Below, in pieces: positions 23,628-33,115 of a stretch of 33,410 nt of DNA (position 1 is its first letter; each line of letters starts with the position of its first letter). The position numbers were made by a program, and so were the translations under genes. Source of the DNA: Verrucomicrobiaceae bacterium (lineage in GTDB: Bacteria; Verrucomicrobiota; Verrucomicrobiia; Chthoniobacterales; Chthoniobacteraceae); contig SXWH01000247.1 of the NCBI GenBank assembly GCA_005791535.1, positions 1 through 33,410 of the forward strand. The letters run 5' to 3'. The notes under the pieces were generated by a model. It was given only the letters and a program-made list of their open reading frames with translations, had not been told where the DNA came from and ran no database searches.

Positions 23628-24361
23628 TCCGTTCTGGCGGACAGAAATGCCGCATTTTGCAGCATCGCCGCGTGTTTCATCCGTTCGGGAAAGTCATTTA
23701 CCACGAGCCCGCCGCCCGGCGGCAGATGCGCCACGTGCGCAGTCGGCACGTAAACTCCGCGCGCGGCCCTCGTGCAGCGCAGCGAGAAATCGAGATCCTC
23801 CCCTCGCATCCAGAAATCAGCGCGATGAAGCCCCGCTTTTTCCAAAGTGGAACGCGTGACGAGCAGCGCAACGCCAGTCGCCCAGGTGAACGGCTCGGGC
23901 TGCGGACCGCATTTTTCCAGATACTCGCCGGGCGTCGCAGCGCGGCGGAGAACGTCGAACTTCGCACGACGAATGAGACCGGGAAACCAGTTCAGGCCGC
24001 CGCGAGCATCCGCCGCCTGCGGACATGCGGAACCGGCGTCGCCCATCGCACCGAGCAGCGTTCCAAGGGTTGTCGGCTCCACGACAACGTCATCATCAAG
24101 CACCCAGACGTGCGTGAGATCGGGAAACGCTTCGAGCGCCGTCTTCTCCGCGAGCGCGAGGCCGGCGCCGCACCCTGGATTTCCGGGCGCCACGACGTAT
24201 CGCGCGCCGCTGCCCTCAACAAGCGCGCGGATTTGAACCTCGTCCGCATTGTCCGCGACAACGATTCCGTGCAGACGCACCTCGCTTTTCCCGAGCGACT
24301 CCAGAAGCCGGTTCAGCTCCTCGAAGCGGCGAAAAGTGGCGATGACGGCGACGACTTTCAC
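23411..24361 (-). CDS. GT2-family glycosyltransferase
   Basis: This 316-aa protein is an inverting GT-A glycosyltransferase of family 2 by its features. It opens with the nucleotide-binding strand VVAVIATFRRFEELNRLLESL, then VVADNADE, GNPGCGAGLALAEK and the metal-binding VWVLDDDVVVEP. The acceptor side shows WATGVALLVTRSTLEKAGLHRADFWMRGEDLDFSLR with the ED motif. A dTDP-rhamnosyl- or galactofuranosyl-transferase-like role is possible but unproven. Translation most likely starts at GTG 24361, which overlaps the TGA of the upstream GT9 gene as GTGA; the longer ATG frame to 24508 would run back into that gene. The pair probably builds a cell-surface glycan. Confidence 0.88.
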   Translation of the reverse strand: MKVVAVIATFRRFEELNRLLESLGKSEVRLHGIVVADNADEVQIRALVEGSGARYVVAPGNPGCGAGLALAEKTALEAFPDLTHVWVLDDDVVVEPTTLGTLLGAMGDAGSACPQAADARGGLNWFPGLIRRAKFDVLRRAATPGEYLEKCGPQPEPFTWATGVALLVTRSTLEKAGLHRADFWMRGEDLDFSLRCTRAARGVYVPTAHVAHLPPGGGLVVNDFPERMKHAAMLQNAAFLSARTDHGRRLIRHIPGNSWRHVRRFGIRALGDVVRATWLGAFRGLPAGALSGEFFRNELFRYSSAKLKAALGESKR

Positions 24362-25446
24362 GCGGGTTGAAGCGTTGGCAGCGCAGTGACGCCGCGCCGG
24401 TTCAGCGACTCGATGTGCTCGCGAATCTCCGGCCACGCGGCGTCCGGCAGCAGCTTCGTCATGCAATACGGCTCGCGAAATTTGCAGTAATCGAAACACG
24501 GCCGCCACGGGCAGATGTCACGAATGACGAGATGGTGCAAATCGCCCCAGGGCCGGAACCAGTCCGGGTCCGTGGGCCCGAAAACGACGATAGCGGGCCG
24601 GCCGCAACTCGCCGCGAGATGTCCGGGGCCGGAGTCGTTGCAAATGAGCAGTTGCACACGGCCGAGCACATCGACGAGTTCGCTCACCGAGAGCGCCGGC
24701 ACGACGCTATCAGCCAGCGGCGCGAGGCCCATGCCGTAGCCGTCGGGATCGGGGATCAGTGCGAGGTGGAAATCGAACATGTCTCGCAACCGACGCACGG
24801 TCTTCTCAAAATACGCCTCCGGCCATCGCCGCACCGCAATGCGCGCGCCGGGATGCAGCACCACGAGCGGCTTCTTGATGCCCGAGAAAATCGCATCCAC
24901 TTTCGCAGAACGGTATGCGGCGTGTTCGAGCTTCGGCGCCGCTTCGCGAATCCCTTCAAAGCCAAGCGCCGCGCCCAAATCGCGCCAGTCCTCCACGCGA
25001 TGCTGCTTCGGGAGCGTCCGCCTCACTGGGTCCGAGAGAAATCGCTGGCTGCCTTTCAGCGGAAAACCGAAGCGCCGTTTCGCATGCACAAGCCACATGA
25101 GAAGATGATCGCGCGGATCGTTGCGGACAGAAACGGCGGCGTCGAACCGCTCGCGGCGCAACCGGCTCATCAGCCCCACAAGTTCCGGCCACTTCCACGC
25201 CCAAAGTCTGTATTTGCCGCGATAGGCACTCCACGGCGCATCGTACGCCACAAACCGAATCTCCGGAAATGAGGCCTCCAGCAGCGGTCGCGCGTGGGGC
25301 TTGCCCACCAGCGTGACATCATACCGCCCGACAGCGGCACGGAGGAGCGGGGTCGAAAACGTCAAATCGCCAAGCCCCCAAAGCTCCAGCACGAGGAGCT
25401 TCGGGCGTTTTTCAGGACTCGGCATCGCATCGACCATTCGCACCAT
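24358..25446 (-). CDS. GT9-family (ADP-heptose:LPS heptosyltransferase-like) glycosyltransferase
   Basis: This 362-aa GT-B enzyme belongs to the heptosyltransferase family that transfers heptose to the LPS core. The N-terminal domain begins LVLELWGLGDLTFSTPLLRAA. The C-terminal domain has LVVLHPGARIAVRRWPEAYF and the conserved sugar-nucleotide region LLICNDSGPGHLAASCGRPAIVVFGPTDPDWFRPW. A Cys-rich end (ICPWRPCFDYCKF...YC) recalls the C-terminal segment of several GT9 proteins. The start may be 25446, 25437 or 25425. Its stop overlaps the GT2 start (GTGA), so the two are coupled. Sugar and acceptor are inferred only at family level. Confidence 0.88.
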   Translation of the reverse strand: MVRMVDAMPSPEKRPKLLVLELWGLGDLTFSTPLLRAAVGRYDVTLVGKPHARPLLEASFPEIRFVAYDAPWSAYRGKYRLWAWKWPELVGLMSRLRRERFDAAVSVRNDPRDHLLMWLVHAKRRFGFPLKGSQRFLSDPVRRTLPKQHRVEDWRDLGAALGFEGIREAAPKLEHAAYRSAKVDAIFSGIKKPLVVLHPGARIAVRRWPEAYFEKTVRRLRDMFDFHLALIPDPDGYGMGLAPLADSVVPALSVSELVDVLGRVQLLICNDSGPGHLAASCGRPAIVVFGPTDPDWFRPWGDLHHLVIRDICPWRPCFDYCKFREPYCMTKLLPDAAWPEIREHIESLNRRGVTALPTLQPA

Positions 25447-25541
25447 TTGTCGGGAAAACCCTCACGCCTGTCGAGCACGCCTGCGAATTCGACGATTTGG
25501 CCGACGATGGGTGACCAAGCAGCCGTCGTTTGTTGCGGCAG

Positions 25542-26750
25542 CTAGAGCCCCGGCGGAAGATCGGTCGGCGGCTTGCCTGCCGGGCGGGTGAACTTTTCGC
25601 CAAACTTCGTAAAGCCGGGAACAAATCCGCCGTGCGAGAGGAAGAACCGGCCGTCCTCGACGCCCATGAAGCGATCGAGGCGCGCGGCTTTTCCCGTGGG
25701 GTCGTGCGAGAAGCTGGCGACGTTGAGTTCGGTCCACTTTCCGGAGACATCGCGCACCCATCCGTTGCCGTAGCGCGCCTTGCGAACGAGGTGGCCGTTG
25801 CTGCCGCCGAAGTTTTCGGAAAACGAGTGGAGTCCGCGCAGATACTTGCCGTCCTTCGGTGCGCGGAAGCTCGCGATGAGCACCCACTTCTTCTGCTCGG
25901 GGTGAAAATACCACCCTGTGTAGTCCGTGAAGGTGCCGTCGGGTTTCACAGCGACGATGAAGCGCTGCGTCTCGCCGGTTTTCCACATGTACTTGAGATG
26001 CGAATGCCCGCCGGTGCCTTCGTTGCCAAACACGCTCGCATGCACGCCCTCACCTTTCGCTAGCAGAGTCGTGTGGTTTTCCTCCGCAACGGTGCTGCGG
26101 TCGTTCGCCGTCTGGCCGCTGGCGGCATCCCAAACGGAGAAGATGATGCGGCGCTCGCCGGGGTTGTTCACCTGCATGCCGAAGTAGCCACGGGAGAATC
26201 CGGCGGCCATGTAGAACGTGTAAACCGGGTCCTCGACCGCGGTGACTTCGTTGTAGAAAAGCACGACGTCCTTTGCCTCCGTCGGGTAGGCGAGATGGAC
26301 GCTGGATGCGTTCCTCCGCGGTTCGACGTTGAAGTGCGCAGCTTCCGTGGCAGGGCCATCGAGGATCAACGTCTCAAGCTCGGGGTCCGCGCCGTTCACA
26401 GATTCCAGCCGGAGCCGGGTGTATCCGGCCTTCGCGAGCGTAAACTCGCCGAACTTCGCGATTCCATCGACAACCGCGGCTTCCTTTGACTCGGTTCCGA
26501 CGGTCAATTTCAGCTTCACCTCGCCCTCCGCGGGTGCTTTCACAGCCAGAGACACCGTGAGCTTTCCCGGTGTCTTGAACTCGCCGAACCAGGAGACGCT
26601 CTGGCCCTTCCAACGGGTCACGCCGCCCTTTGAGGAGAAGCGCGCGGCATCCGGATTCGGGTCCGAGTAACCCGTGTTCGCCGGAACACGAAGTTCAGCG
26701 TAGGCATTCGAAAAAGCGAACAGACCGAGGAATAGAGCGAGGTTTTTCAT
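25542..26750 (-). CDS. Secreted DUF3472-domain protein
   Basis: This 402-aa protein has a signal peptide (MKNLALFLGLFAFSNAYA). The N-terminal 100 or so residues form a beta domain (LRVPANTGYSDPNPDAARF, TPGKLTVSLAVKAPAEGEVKLKLTVG) of the DUF5077-like type. The DUF3472 part follows from HLAYPTEAKDVVLFYNEV, with YFGMQVNNPGERRIIFSVWD, GGHSHLKYMWKTGETQRFIV, DYTGWYFHPEQKKWVLIASFRAP and LHSFSENFGG. The family is common in carbohydrate-degrading Bacteroidota and Verrucomicrobiota and has no established activity. The start at 26750 begins the signal peptide; the frame to 26852 adds a basic stretch with no meaning. A 95-bp gap separates it from the GT9 gene. Confidence 0.85.
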   Translation of the reverse strand: MKNLALFLGLFAFSNAYAELRVPANTGYSDPNPDAARFSSKGGVTRWKGQSVSWFGEFKTPGKLTVSLAVKAPAEGEVKLKLTVGTESKEAAVVDGIAKFGEFTLAKAGYTRLRLESVNGADPELETLILDGPATEAAHFNVEPRRNASSVHLAYPTEAKDVVLFYNEVTAVEDPVYTFYMAAGFSRGYFGMQVNNPGERRIIFSVWDAASGQTANDRSTVAEENHTTLLAKGEGVHASVFGNEGTGGHSHLKYMWKTGETQRFIVAVKPDGTFTDYTGWYFHPEQKKWVLIASFRAPKDGKYLRGLHSFSENFGGSNGHLVRKARYGNGWVRDVSGKWTELNVASFSHDPTGKAARLDRFMGVEDGRFFLSHGGFVPGFTKFGEKFTRPAGKPPTDLPPGL

Positions 26751-26963
26751 GCGATGGGAAAGCCCCGCGATTCCGGTTTCTTGGATGAATTTGCGCTTTT
26801 TTGGAAAAATGCGGCGTTTGCAGCGGCCGGACGAATGCAAGCCGCCCGGCATTCGCAGTGCTCATAGACCGCCAGCCTTGAAAACGATAACTACAACGCC
26901 ATCTCAAAAAGGAAAAAACTCTTGCCCGAACGCCTTCGCAACCTACCCTCGGCAAACCTTCGA

Positions 26964-27848
26964 ATGAAAATAGCGACGGTTTTTACAATTCTGGCCGGAC
27001 TTACGAGTCTCGCGATGGCGCAAAGCCCTTATTCGAGCAGCGCCGATTTTGCGAAGTTCGCCGCGAACCTTCGGGAGCAGTCACTTTTGAAGCTGGAGCC
27101 GCAGGTCATCATTCCGACGCAACAGGGTAAAACGCGCTACCCTTGGAAGACGAATATCGTCACGACCGTATTCTGGGTGGGCGAACTCGCGGCACAAAAC
27201 AATCCCGTTCACAACCTGAGCAGCAGTTGGGATCTCAATTGGAAGAGCAGTTTCGGTGGATACGACGACCCCAACAACCGGGTCGGTCTACCGAATGGCG
27301 GCTCGATTCCGAAAGCATTCGTGCCGAAGGAAAACCCGTTCTATTTCGCACTGCCCTACAACGACCGGGAGCGCGTCGGCTTTAAACCCGAGGCATCCAA
27401 AGTCATCCCTTGGTTCAACAAGGAGGTCGCTCAGCGTGGAACCGACGAATCGGTCTGCCGCAATCGCTGGATCGCAATTCGCAAGAACCTTCCGGGCGGC
27501 AAACAGCGCATCTGCTACGCACAGTGGTCGGACTGCGGCCCGTTCCGAACCGATCACTGGGAATACGTCTTTGGCAATGATCGCCCCCGCTGGAATCTGA
27601 ACAGCGGCGCCGGTCTGGATGTGTCGCCGGCTGTCCGCGATTATCTCGGCATCTCGACAACTGACGTGGTCGATTGGTGCTTCGTCGAATGGACCGACAT
27701 TCCACCCGGCCCCTGGGGTGAAATCGGCACGAATAACCACCTCGTCCAAGCCCGCTTGAGAAACCCGAACCGCATGTATGTTCAAAACCAGCCGACGCGG
27801 GAAAAGAAAACGGTCACCGTCGAAGAACCGGTGGTGGACGTAAAGTAA
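26964..27848 (+). CDS. Secreted protein, possible double-psi beta-barrel domain
   Basis: This 294-aa protein starts with a signal peptide (MKIATVFTILAGLTSLAMAQ). I do not recognise a named family. The middle and end carry features that resemble RlpA-like double-psi beta-barrels: ICYAQWSDCGPF, then GLDVSPAVRDYLGI (compare the 'hIDLSpaaa.aLGi' strand-helix of that fold) and DVVDWCFVEW. If so, it may bind peptidoglycan or other polymers. Four Trp-rich segments (YPWKTNIVTTVFW, SSSWDLNWKSS, DHWEYVFG, RWNLNSG) and several Cys suggest an extracellular binding role. It is divergent from the DUF3472 gene across 213 bp; the ATG at 26922 is less likely because it precedes the signal peptide. Confidence 0.75.
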   Translation: MKIATVFTILAGLTSLAMAQSPYSSSADFAKFAANLREQSLLKLEPQVIIPTQQGKTRYPWKTNIVTTVFWVGELAAQNNPVHNLSSSWDLNWKSSFGGYDDPNNRVGLPNGGSIPKAFVPKENPFYFALPYNDRERVGFKPEASKVIPWFNKEVAQRGTDESVCRNRWIAIRKNLPGGKQRICYAQWSDCGPFRTDHWEYVFGNDRPRWNLNSGAGLDVSPAVRDYLGISTTDVVDWCFVEWTDIPPGPWGEIGTNNHLVQARLRNPNRMYVQNQPTREKKTVTVEEPVVDVK

Positions 27849-27932
27849 AGCGCTTCCCACGGCAACGGCGGCATCGCAACCGGTGCTTCCGTCTTTGGAA
27901 ATGGCGGCTCGCGGGTTGCAGACTACGCAACC

Positions 27933-30900
27933 ATGACGATGCATGATTCCATTTTCGCCAAGCACCTGAAACCCGTTTTTGCGGCAGGCATGGTCGCGCT
28001 TGCGTTTCCCACGTTTGCCGCGGAAGAAAAGCCGCGATTCAACCGCGACATCCGGCCGATTCTTTCGGACAAATGCTTTCTTTGCCACGGACCGGACCCT
28101 GCGAAGCGTGGCGGCGATTTGAGGCTCGATGTGCGGGAAGCGGCGATCGAGGCGGGCGCGATCGTTCCCGGCAAGCCGGAGAAAAGTCTCGTGATGGAAC
28201 ACGTAACTTCGACCGACCGCGATGAAGTGATGCCGCCGCCGAAGTCGAAGCTCGATTTACTTACGCCTGCGGAGATCGAAACGCTGCGCCGCTGGATCGC
28301 AGCAGGCGCGGAGTACGAGTCGCACTGGGCGTTTATTCCCGTGCCGGCCCCGCAGCCCGGTGTGGCGGTGGAGAAGTCGGTGGATGATGCGGTGGCAGCG
28401 TCGCTAGCGAAACGAGGCCTCCAACTTCAGCCGGAGACGGACCGCACCACTCTCATCAGGCGTGTCAGTTTCGACATCACTGGGCTCCCTCCATCGCCGG
28501 AGGAGATCGCGGCATTTGAAAACGACAAGTCGCCCGATGCGTATTCGCGACTCGTGGACCGGCTGCTCGCATCGCCGCGCTACGGCGAACGCATGGCGGT
28601 TGACTGGCTCGATATGGCGCGCTACGCGGATAGCTACGGATTTCAGGTGGACCGCGAGCGCGAGATGTGGCCGTGGCGCGATTGGGTCGTGCGCGCCTTC
28701 AACGAGAATCTTCCGTATGACCAGTTCATCACTTGGCAGCTCGCGGGAGACCTGCTGCCGAATGCGACGGACGACCAGATTTTGGCGACTGCTTTCAACC
28801 GACTGCACCAGCAGGAGAGCGAGGGCGGAAGTGTGGAGGAGGAGTATCGCGTGGAATATGTGGCCGACCGCGTGCAGACCGTGGCGACTGCATTCCTCGG
28901 GCTGACATTTGAGTGCTCGCGCTGCCATGATCATAAATACGATCCGGTGACGCAGCGTGATTACTACGGGCTTTTCGGGATGTTCCAGAATGTGGACGAA
29001 GCCGGGCTGTATTCGTATTTCACGCAATCCATGCCGACTCCCGCCATGGCGCTGATGGATGCACCGGCAAAGGAGAAGCTCGCGACGCTCCGCAGCGCGG
29101 CGGCCGCGGAGGAGAAGAAACTGGCCGGACTTCGCGCCGCGAAACGCCCGGCGTTTGAGCAGTGGCTCGCGGCGCGTCCGACTGCAGTGACAATCCCGGG
29201 CGAAATCGCGCGGTTCGGGTTCGACGCTGTCGATAAAGGTAAGCTGGCAAATGCGCTCGATGACAAAAAGCCTGCGTCGCTCAAGGGCGAAAACAAGCTC
29301 GTTGCCGGAGTGAGCGGACAGGCCGTGGAATTCACAGGCGACGATCCCGTGGACCTGCCGCTCGGGAATTTCCAAAGCAGCGAGCCGTTCAGCGTGTCGC
29401 TATGGCTGAAGACGCCGGACAAAAAGGAGCGCGCCGTGATTTTCCATCGGTCTCGCGCATGGACGGACGCGGCGAGTCGCGGCTACGAGCTGCTCATCGA
29501 GGATGGGCGACTGAAGTGGTCGCTCATTCACTTCTGGCCGGGCGATGCGATTTCGGTTCAGGCAAAAGAAACGCTGCCGCTGAACACGTGGACCCATGTC
29601 GTCGTGACCAACGATGGCAGCGGACGCGCGGCCGGACTGCGGATATTCGTGAACGGCGCGCAGGCCGCCGTGGAGACGGTGAAGGACAGCCTCACCCGAG
29701 ATATCACAGGCGGCGGCGGCGACACGATCGCGCTCGGCGAACGGTTCCGCGACCGCGGCTTCAAAGGGGGCGCCATTGACGACTTCCGCGTTTTCTCGCA
29801 CGCGCTGACGCCGCTCGAATCGCTCGCTGCATTCAAGCCGGAGTCCGCGCAAGCCTTGCTGGCAAAGGAGAAATCTTCGCTGGATGAAAATACCCGTGGT
29901 CTTTTGTTCGACTACTTCCTCGCTGGGGATGCGGACCTCGCGAAGCAACTCGCCGCGCTTTCCGCCGCTCGTCGCGAAGTGGTGAAGCTTTCCGGCGGGC
30001 AGCGCGAAATCATGGTGATGCGTGAGCTGCCCGAGCCGAAGAAGGCCTACATCCTGTTCCGCGGCGAATACAACCAGCGTCGGGATGAAGTGAAGCCGGG
30101 CGTGCCCGAATGGCTCCTCGCATTTCCCGCAAATGCACCGAGGAACCGGCTCGGCGTCGCCCGCTGGCTCACGGACCCGCGGCATCCGCTGACGGCGCGT
30201 GTCACCGTGAACCGGCTTTGGCAGACGATTTGGGGCCGCGGACTCGTGAAAACCACGGAGGACTTTGGCAGCCAGGGCGCAAAGCCGCTTTATCCCGAGG
30301 TGCTCGATGCGCTCGCTGCGAAGTTCATCGCGAGTGGTTGGGATATGAAAGCGCTCGTGAAGTCGATCGTGATGACCCGCACCTACCGGCAGCGGAGCAT
30401 CGCGGACGCGAAAACGATGACCGACGACCCGGAAAACGAGTGGCTCGCCCGCGGACCGCGGCTCCGGCTTTCCGCGGAAATGGTGCGCGACAATGCGCTC
30501 GCCGCCGCGGGTCTTCTCGTCGAGCGGCTCGGCGGACCGCCGGTGAACCCTTACGAACTCAGCGAGGGATTCAAGCCCGCGAACGCGAGTGGCGGTGATG
30601 GCGTGTATCGCAGAAGCGTTTACACAAACTGGCGTCGAACCAGCGCACCGCCCGCGATGGTGGCATTCGATGCACCCCGCCGCGCCGTGTGCATCTCGCG
30701 CCGCGACAATACCGACTCTCCGCTTCAGGCCTTCATTCTTCTCAACGGCGTGCAGTACGTCGAAGCCGCCCGCGTGCTCGGTGAAAAGCTGCACAAGGAT
30801 GCCCGCGGCGATTTGCGCACAATGATTGAGCAGGGATTCCTGCGATGCCTCAGCCGCAAACCCGATGCGCGCGAGATTGAGATCACCACGCTGCTTTACA

Positions 30901-31064
30901 ATGAGCAGCTCACCTATTTCCGGCAATCGCCCGCCGAGGCGGAGAAGCTGCTGAAGGCAGGAAAAGCGAAACGCGACGAAGCCATCCCCGCGCCCGAAGC
31001 CGCAGCTGCCGCGATGCTCGCGCAGGCGCTCCTGAATCACGATGGATGCGTGGTGAAGCGATGA
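27933..31064 (+). CDS. PSCyt1-DUF1549-LamG-DUF1553 protein with haem motifs
   Basis: This 1043-aa exported protein has the domain series typical of Planctomycetota and Verrucomicrobiota. A signal peptide (to about residue 30) leads into PSCyt1 with C48-FL-C51-H52, a c-type haem motif. DUF1549 (PSCyt2) follows with PETDRTTLIRRVSFDITGLPPSPEEI, RYGERMAVDWLDMARYADSYG and a second motif CSRCHDHKYDPV. A LamG-like domain sits at about 420-625 (SSEPFSVSLWLKTPDKKERAVIFHRS). The C-terminal DUF1553 (PSD1) has VNRLWQTIWGRGLVKTTEDFG and SPLQAFILLNG. The function is unproven but such proteins are tied to extracellular polysaccharide breakdown. Its TGA overlaps the ATG of the DUF1501 gene. Confidence 0.93.
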   Translation: MTMHDSIFAKHLKPVFAAGMVALAFPTFAAEEKPRFNRDIRPILSDKCFLCHGPDPAKRGGDLRLDVREAAIEAGAIVPGKPEKSLVMEHVTSTDRDEVMPPPKSKLDLLTPAEIETLRRWIAAGAEYESHWAFIPVPAPQPGVAVEKSVDDAVAASLAKRGLQLQPETDRTTLIRRVSFDITGLPPSPEEIAAFENDKSPDAYSRLVDRLLASPRYGERMAVDWLDMARYADSYGFQVDREREMWPWRDWVVRAFNENLPYDQFITWQLAGDLLPNATDDQILATAFNRLHQQESEGGSVEEEYRVEYVADRVQTVATAFLGLTFECSRCHDHKYDPVTQRDYYGLFGMFQNVDEAGLYSYFTQSMPTPAMALMDAPAKEKLATLRSAAAAEEKKLAGLRAAKRPAFEQWLAARPTAVTIPGEIARFGFDAVDKGKLANALDDKKPASLKGENKLVAGVSGQAVEFTGDDPVDLPLGNFQSSEPFSVSLWLKTPDKKERAVIFHRSRAWTDAASRGYELLIEDGRLKWSLIHFWPGDAISVQAKETLPLNTWTHVVVTNDGSGRAAGLRIFVNGAQAAVETVKDSLTRDITGGGGDTIALGERFRDRGFKGGAIDDFRVFSHALTPLESLAAFKPESAQALLAKEKSSLDENTRGLLFDYFLAGDADLAKQLAALSAARREVVKLSGGQREIMVMRELPEPKKAYILFRGEYNQRRDEVKPGVPEWLLAFPANAPRNRLGVARWLTDPRHPLTARVTVNRLWQTIWGRGLVKTTEDFGSQGAKPLYPEVLDALAAKFIASGWDMKALVKSIVMTRTYRQRSIADAKTMTDDPENEWLARGPRLRLSAEMVRDNALAAAGLLVERLGGPPVNPYELSEGFKPANASGGDGVYRRSVYTNWRRTSAPPAMVAFDAPRRAVCISRRDNTDSPLQAFILLNGVQYVEAARVLGEKLHKDARGDLRTMIEQGFLRCLSRKPDAREIEITTLLYNEQLTYFRQSPAEAEKLLKAGKAKRDEAIPAPEAAAAAMLAQALLNHDGCVVKR

Positions 31065-32545
31065 TCAACCGCATGTTTACACATATGAACACGAACGAAA
31101 TCTCCCGAGCGTGCGAGTCACAGACTGATGGACTACTCTCCCGCCGCGAATGGCTGTATCGCTTTGGCCTGGGGCTCGGAAGCGTCGCGCTTGCGGAACT
31201 TCTCAACTCCCCGTCCATTGCAGCGACAGCGCCGGACTCCGGCGTTTTGGGGCAACCTCATTTTGCGCCGAAAGCGAAGCGCGTGATCTACCTCTTCATG
31301 TCCGGCGGCCCGTCGCAGCTCGACCTGTTTGACTACAAGCCGCTTCTCAACAAACGCCACGGCGAGCAGCTTCCCGATTCGGTGCGTGGTGGCCAGCGGC
31401 TCACGGGCATGTCGGGAAATCAGTCGTCCATCCCACTCGTCGGTTCGCCGTTCAAATTCGCCCAACACGGTAAAGGTGGCGCGTGGGTGAGCGAACTCCT
31501 CCCGCACACGGCGAAGATTGCGGACGACCTGTGCTTCGTGCGGTCGATGTTCACGGAGGCCATCAATCACGGGCCCGGCGTCACATTTCTCCAGACCGGC
31601 ACGCAAATCGCCGGACGTCCGAGTATCGGCGCGTGGCTCAGTTACGGCCTCGGTCAGGCCAATGCGAACCTGCCATCGTTTGTCGTGATGATTACAAAAG
31701 GCAAAGGCGGGCAGCCGCTCGGCGCACATTTGTGGGGCCCGGGATTCCTGCCGACAAAGCATCAAGGCGTGCAGTTTCGCGCGGCGAAAGATCCGGTGCT
31801 TTACCTTGGCAATCCGGATGGAATCAGCGCCGAGAATCGCCGCCGTTTGCTCGACCGGCTGAAGGAACTTCACGAGCACCAGTTTGCAGGCACGCCGGAC
31901 GTGGAAATCCAGAACCGGATCGAAAATTACGAAATGGCGTTTCGCATGCAGACGAGCATTCCCGATGTGACCGATCTATCCGCCGAATCAAAGGAGACGC
32001 TCGATATGTATGGTCCCGACGTGCGGACGCCGGGGACCTTCGCCGCGAACTGTCTGCAAGCGCGCCGGCTCGCGGAACGTGGCGTTCGTTTCATCCAGCT
32101 CTACCATCAGGATTGGGACCATCACGGCGGTCTGCCCAACGCGCTACCCGGCCTGTGCAAGGAAACGGACCAACCCGCCGCCGCGCTCGTGAGCGATTTG
32201 AAAGCGTGCGGCTTGCTCGATGACACGCTCGTCGTGTGGGGTGGCGAGTTCGGGCGCACCAACTACTGCCAGGGAAAAATCCAGACAAACTTCGGGCGCG
32301 ATCATCATCCGCGCTGCTTCACTTCATGGATGGCGGGCGGCGGCGTAAAAGCCGGCTCCGTGTATGGAGAGACGGATGAATTTGGCTACAACATCGTCGG
32401 CGACGGCGTTCACATCCACGACTTCCATGCGACGATGCTGCATCTGCTCGGCATCGATCACGAACGTCTCACCTACAAATTCCAAGGCCGTCGCTACCGC
32501 CTCACGGATGTGCACGGGAAGGTCGTAAAGGGACTGCTGGCCTAG
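31061..32545 (+). CDS. DUF1501 protein with twin-arginine signal
   Basis: This 494-aa protein has a twin-arginine motif SRREWL at about residue 27, so it would be exported folded via Tat. The body resembles the alkaline-phosphatase/sulfatase superfamily: VIYLFMSGGPSQLDLFDYKP, NHGPGVTFLQTGTQIAGRPS, LYHQDWDHHGG, VWGGEFGRTNY, GRDHHPRCFTSWMAGGGVKAG and DFHATMLHLLGIDHERLTY. Several His and Asp look like metal ligands, so a hydrolase is plausible. The ATG at 31061 overlaps the stop of the PSCyt1/DUF1553 gene (ATGA), the standard pairing of these two families. The in-frame ATG at 31046 is less likely. Confidence 0.93.
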   Translation: MINRMFTHMNTNEISRACESQTDGLLSRREWLYRFGLGLGSVALAELLNSPSIAATAPDSGVLGQPHFAPKAKRVIYLFMSGGPSQLDLFDYKPLLNKRHGEQLPDSVRGGQRLTGMSGNQSSIPLVGSPFKFAQHGKGGAWVSELLPHTAKIADDLCFVRSMFTEAINHGPGVTFLQTGTQIAGRPSIGAWLSYGLGQANANLPSFVVMITKGKGGQPLGAHLWGPGFLPTKHQGVQFRAAKDPVLYLGNPDGISAENRRRLLDRLKELHEHQFAGTPDVEIQNRIENYEMAFRMQTSIPDVTDLSAESKETLDMYGPDVRTPGTFAANCLQARRLAERGVRFIQLYHQDWDHHGGLPNALPGLCKETDQPAAALVSDLKACGLLDDTLVVWGGEFGRTNYCQGKIQTNFGRDHHPRCFTSWMAGGGVKAGSVYGETDEFGYNIVGDGVHIHDFHATMLHLLGIDHERLTYKFQGRRYRLTDVHGKVVKGLLA

Positions 32546-32637
32546 TCAATTAACGGCGTCGCGGGCTCACTGTTCCGCCCATCGCAAAATCACGCCTTTC
32601 CTCCGCTCTCGTTCGTGCTACGAACTTTGCACACACC

Positions 32638-33114
32638 ATGGCAAATCGTCATCCCATTCACGACAAGCTCAAGACCATTCCGTTGTTTCACGACTTCAAC
32701 GATGTGGAATTGGAGGAGTTCCTTCATCTCGCAGACCCCAAGGCTTTCCGCGCTGGCGAGTACATTGTGCAGCAGGGCGAGGAGGGAAATGCGATGTTCT
32801 ACGTCGCTGAAGGGAAGTGCAGCGTCACAGCCACGCGGGACGGTGCCCCGGTGGAACTGGACCAACTCGGCGCAGGCGACATTTTCGGCGAAGTATCGCT
32901 TTTTGACCAACTTCCCCGCAGCGCAAACGTTCAGGCGCTGACTGACTGCATTCTCTTGCGGGTAAACGAAGGTGTGCTGCGGGCTCTGGCGGCATTTTTC
33001 CCCGCCGCGGCGTTCAAGTTCCTGCTCGGAATCGCGAGGGAAATGGGCAACCGGCTCCGCAAAACCAACAAGCGCTACGTGGACTCCGTTCTGGCGCCGC
33101 ACGAGCAAAAGTAA
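32638..33114 (+). CDS. Cyclic-nucleotide-binding-domain protein without DNA-binding domain
   Basis: This 158-aa protein is a single cNMP-binding beta-roll: PLFHDFNDVELEEFLHLADPKAFRAGEYIVQQGEEGNAMFYVAEG, GDIFGEVSLFDQLPRSANVQALTD (phosphate-binding cassette with Gly-Glu and Arg), then a C-helix. The helix-turn-helix of Crp/Fnr regulators is absent; after the roll only AREMGNRLRKTNKRYVDSVL follows. It may be a sensor acting through partners. The ligand is uncertain because the cassette deviates from the Crp pattern. It is 92 bp after the DUF1501 gene and convergent with a helicase gene, stops 1 bp apart. Confidence 0.85.
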   Translation: MANRHPIHDKLKTIPLFHDFNDVELEEFLHLADPKAFRAGEYIVQQGEEGNAMFYVAEGKCSVTATRDGAPVELDQLGAGDIFGEVSLFDQLPRSANVQALTDCILLRVNEGVLRALAAFFPAAAFKFLLGIAREMGNRLRKTNKRYVDSVLAPHEQK

Positions 33115-33115
33115 C

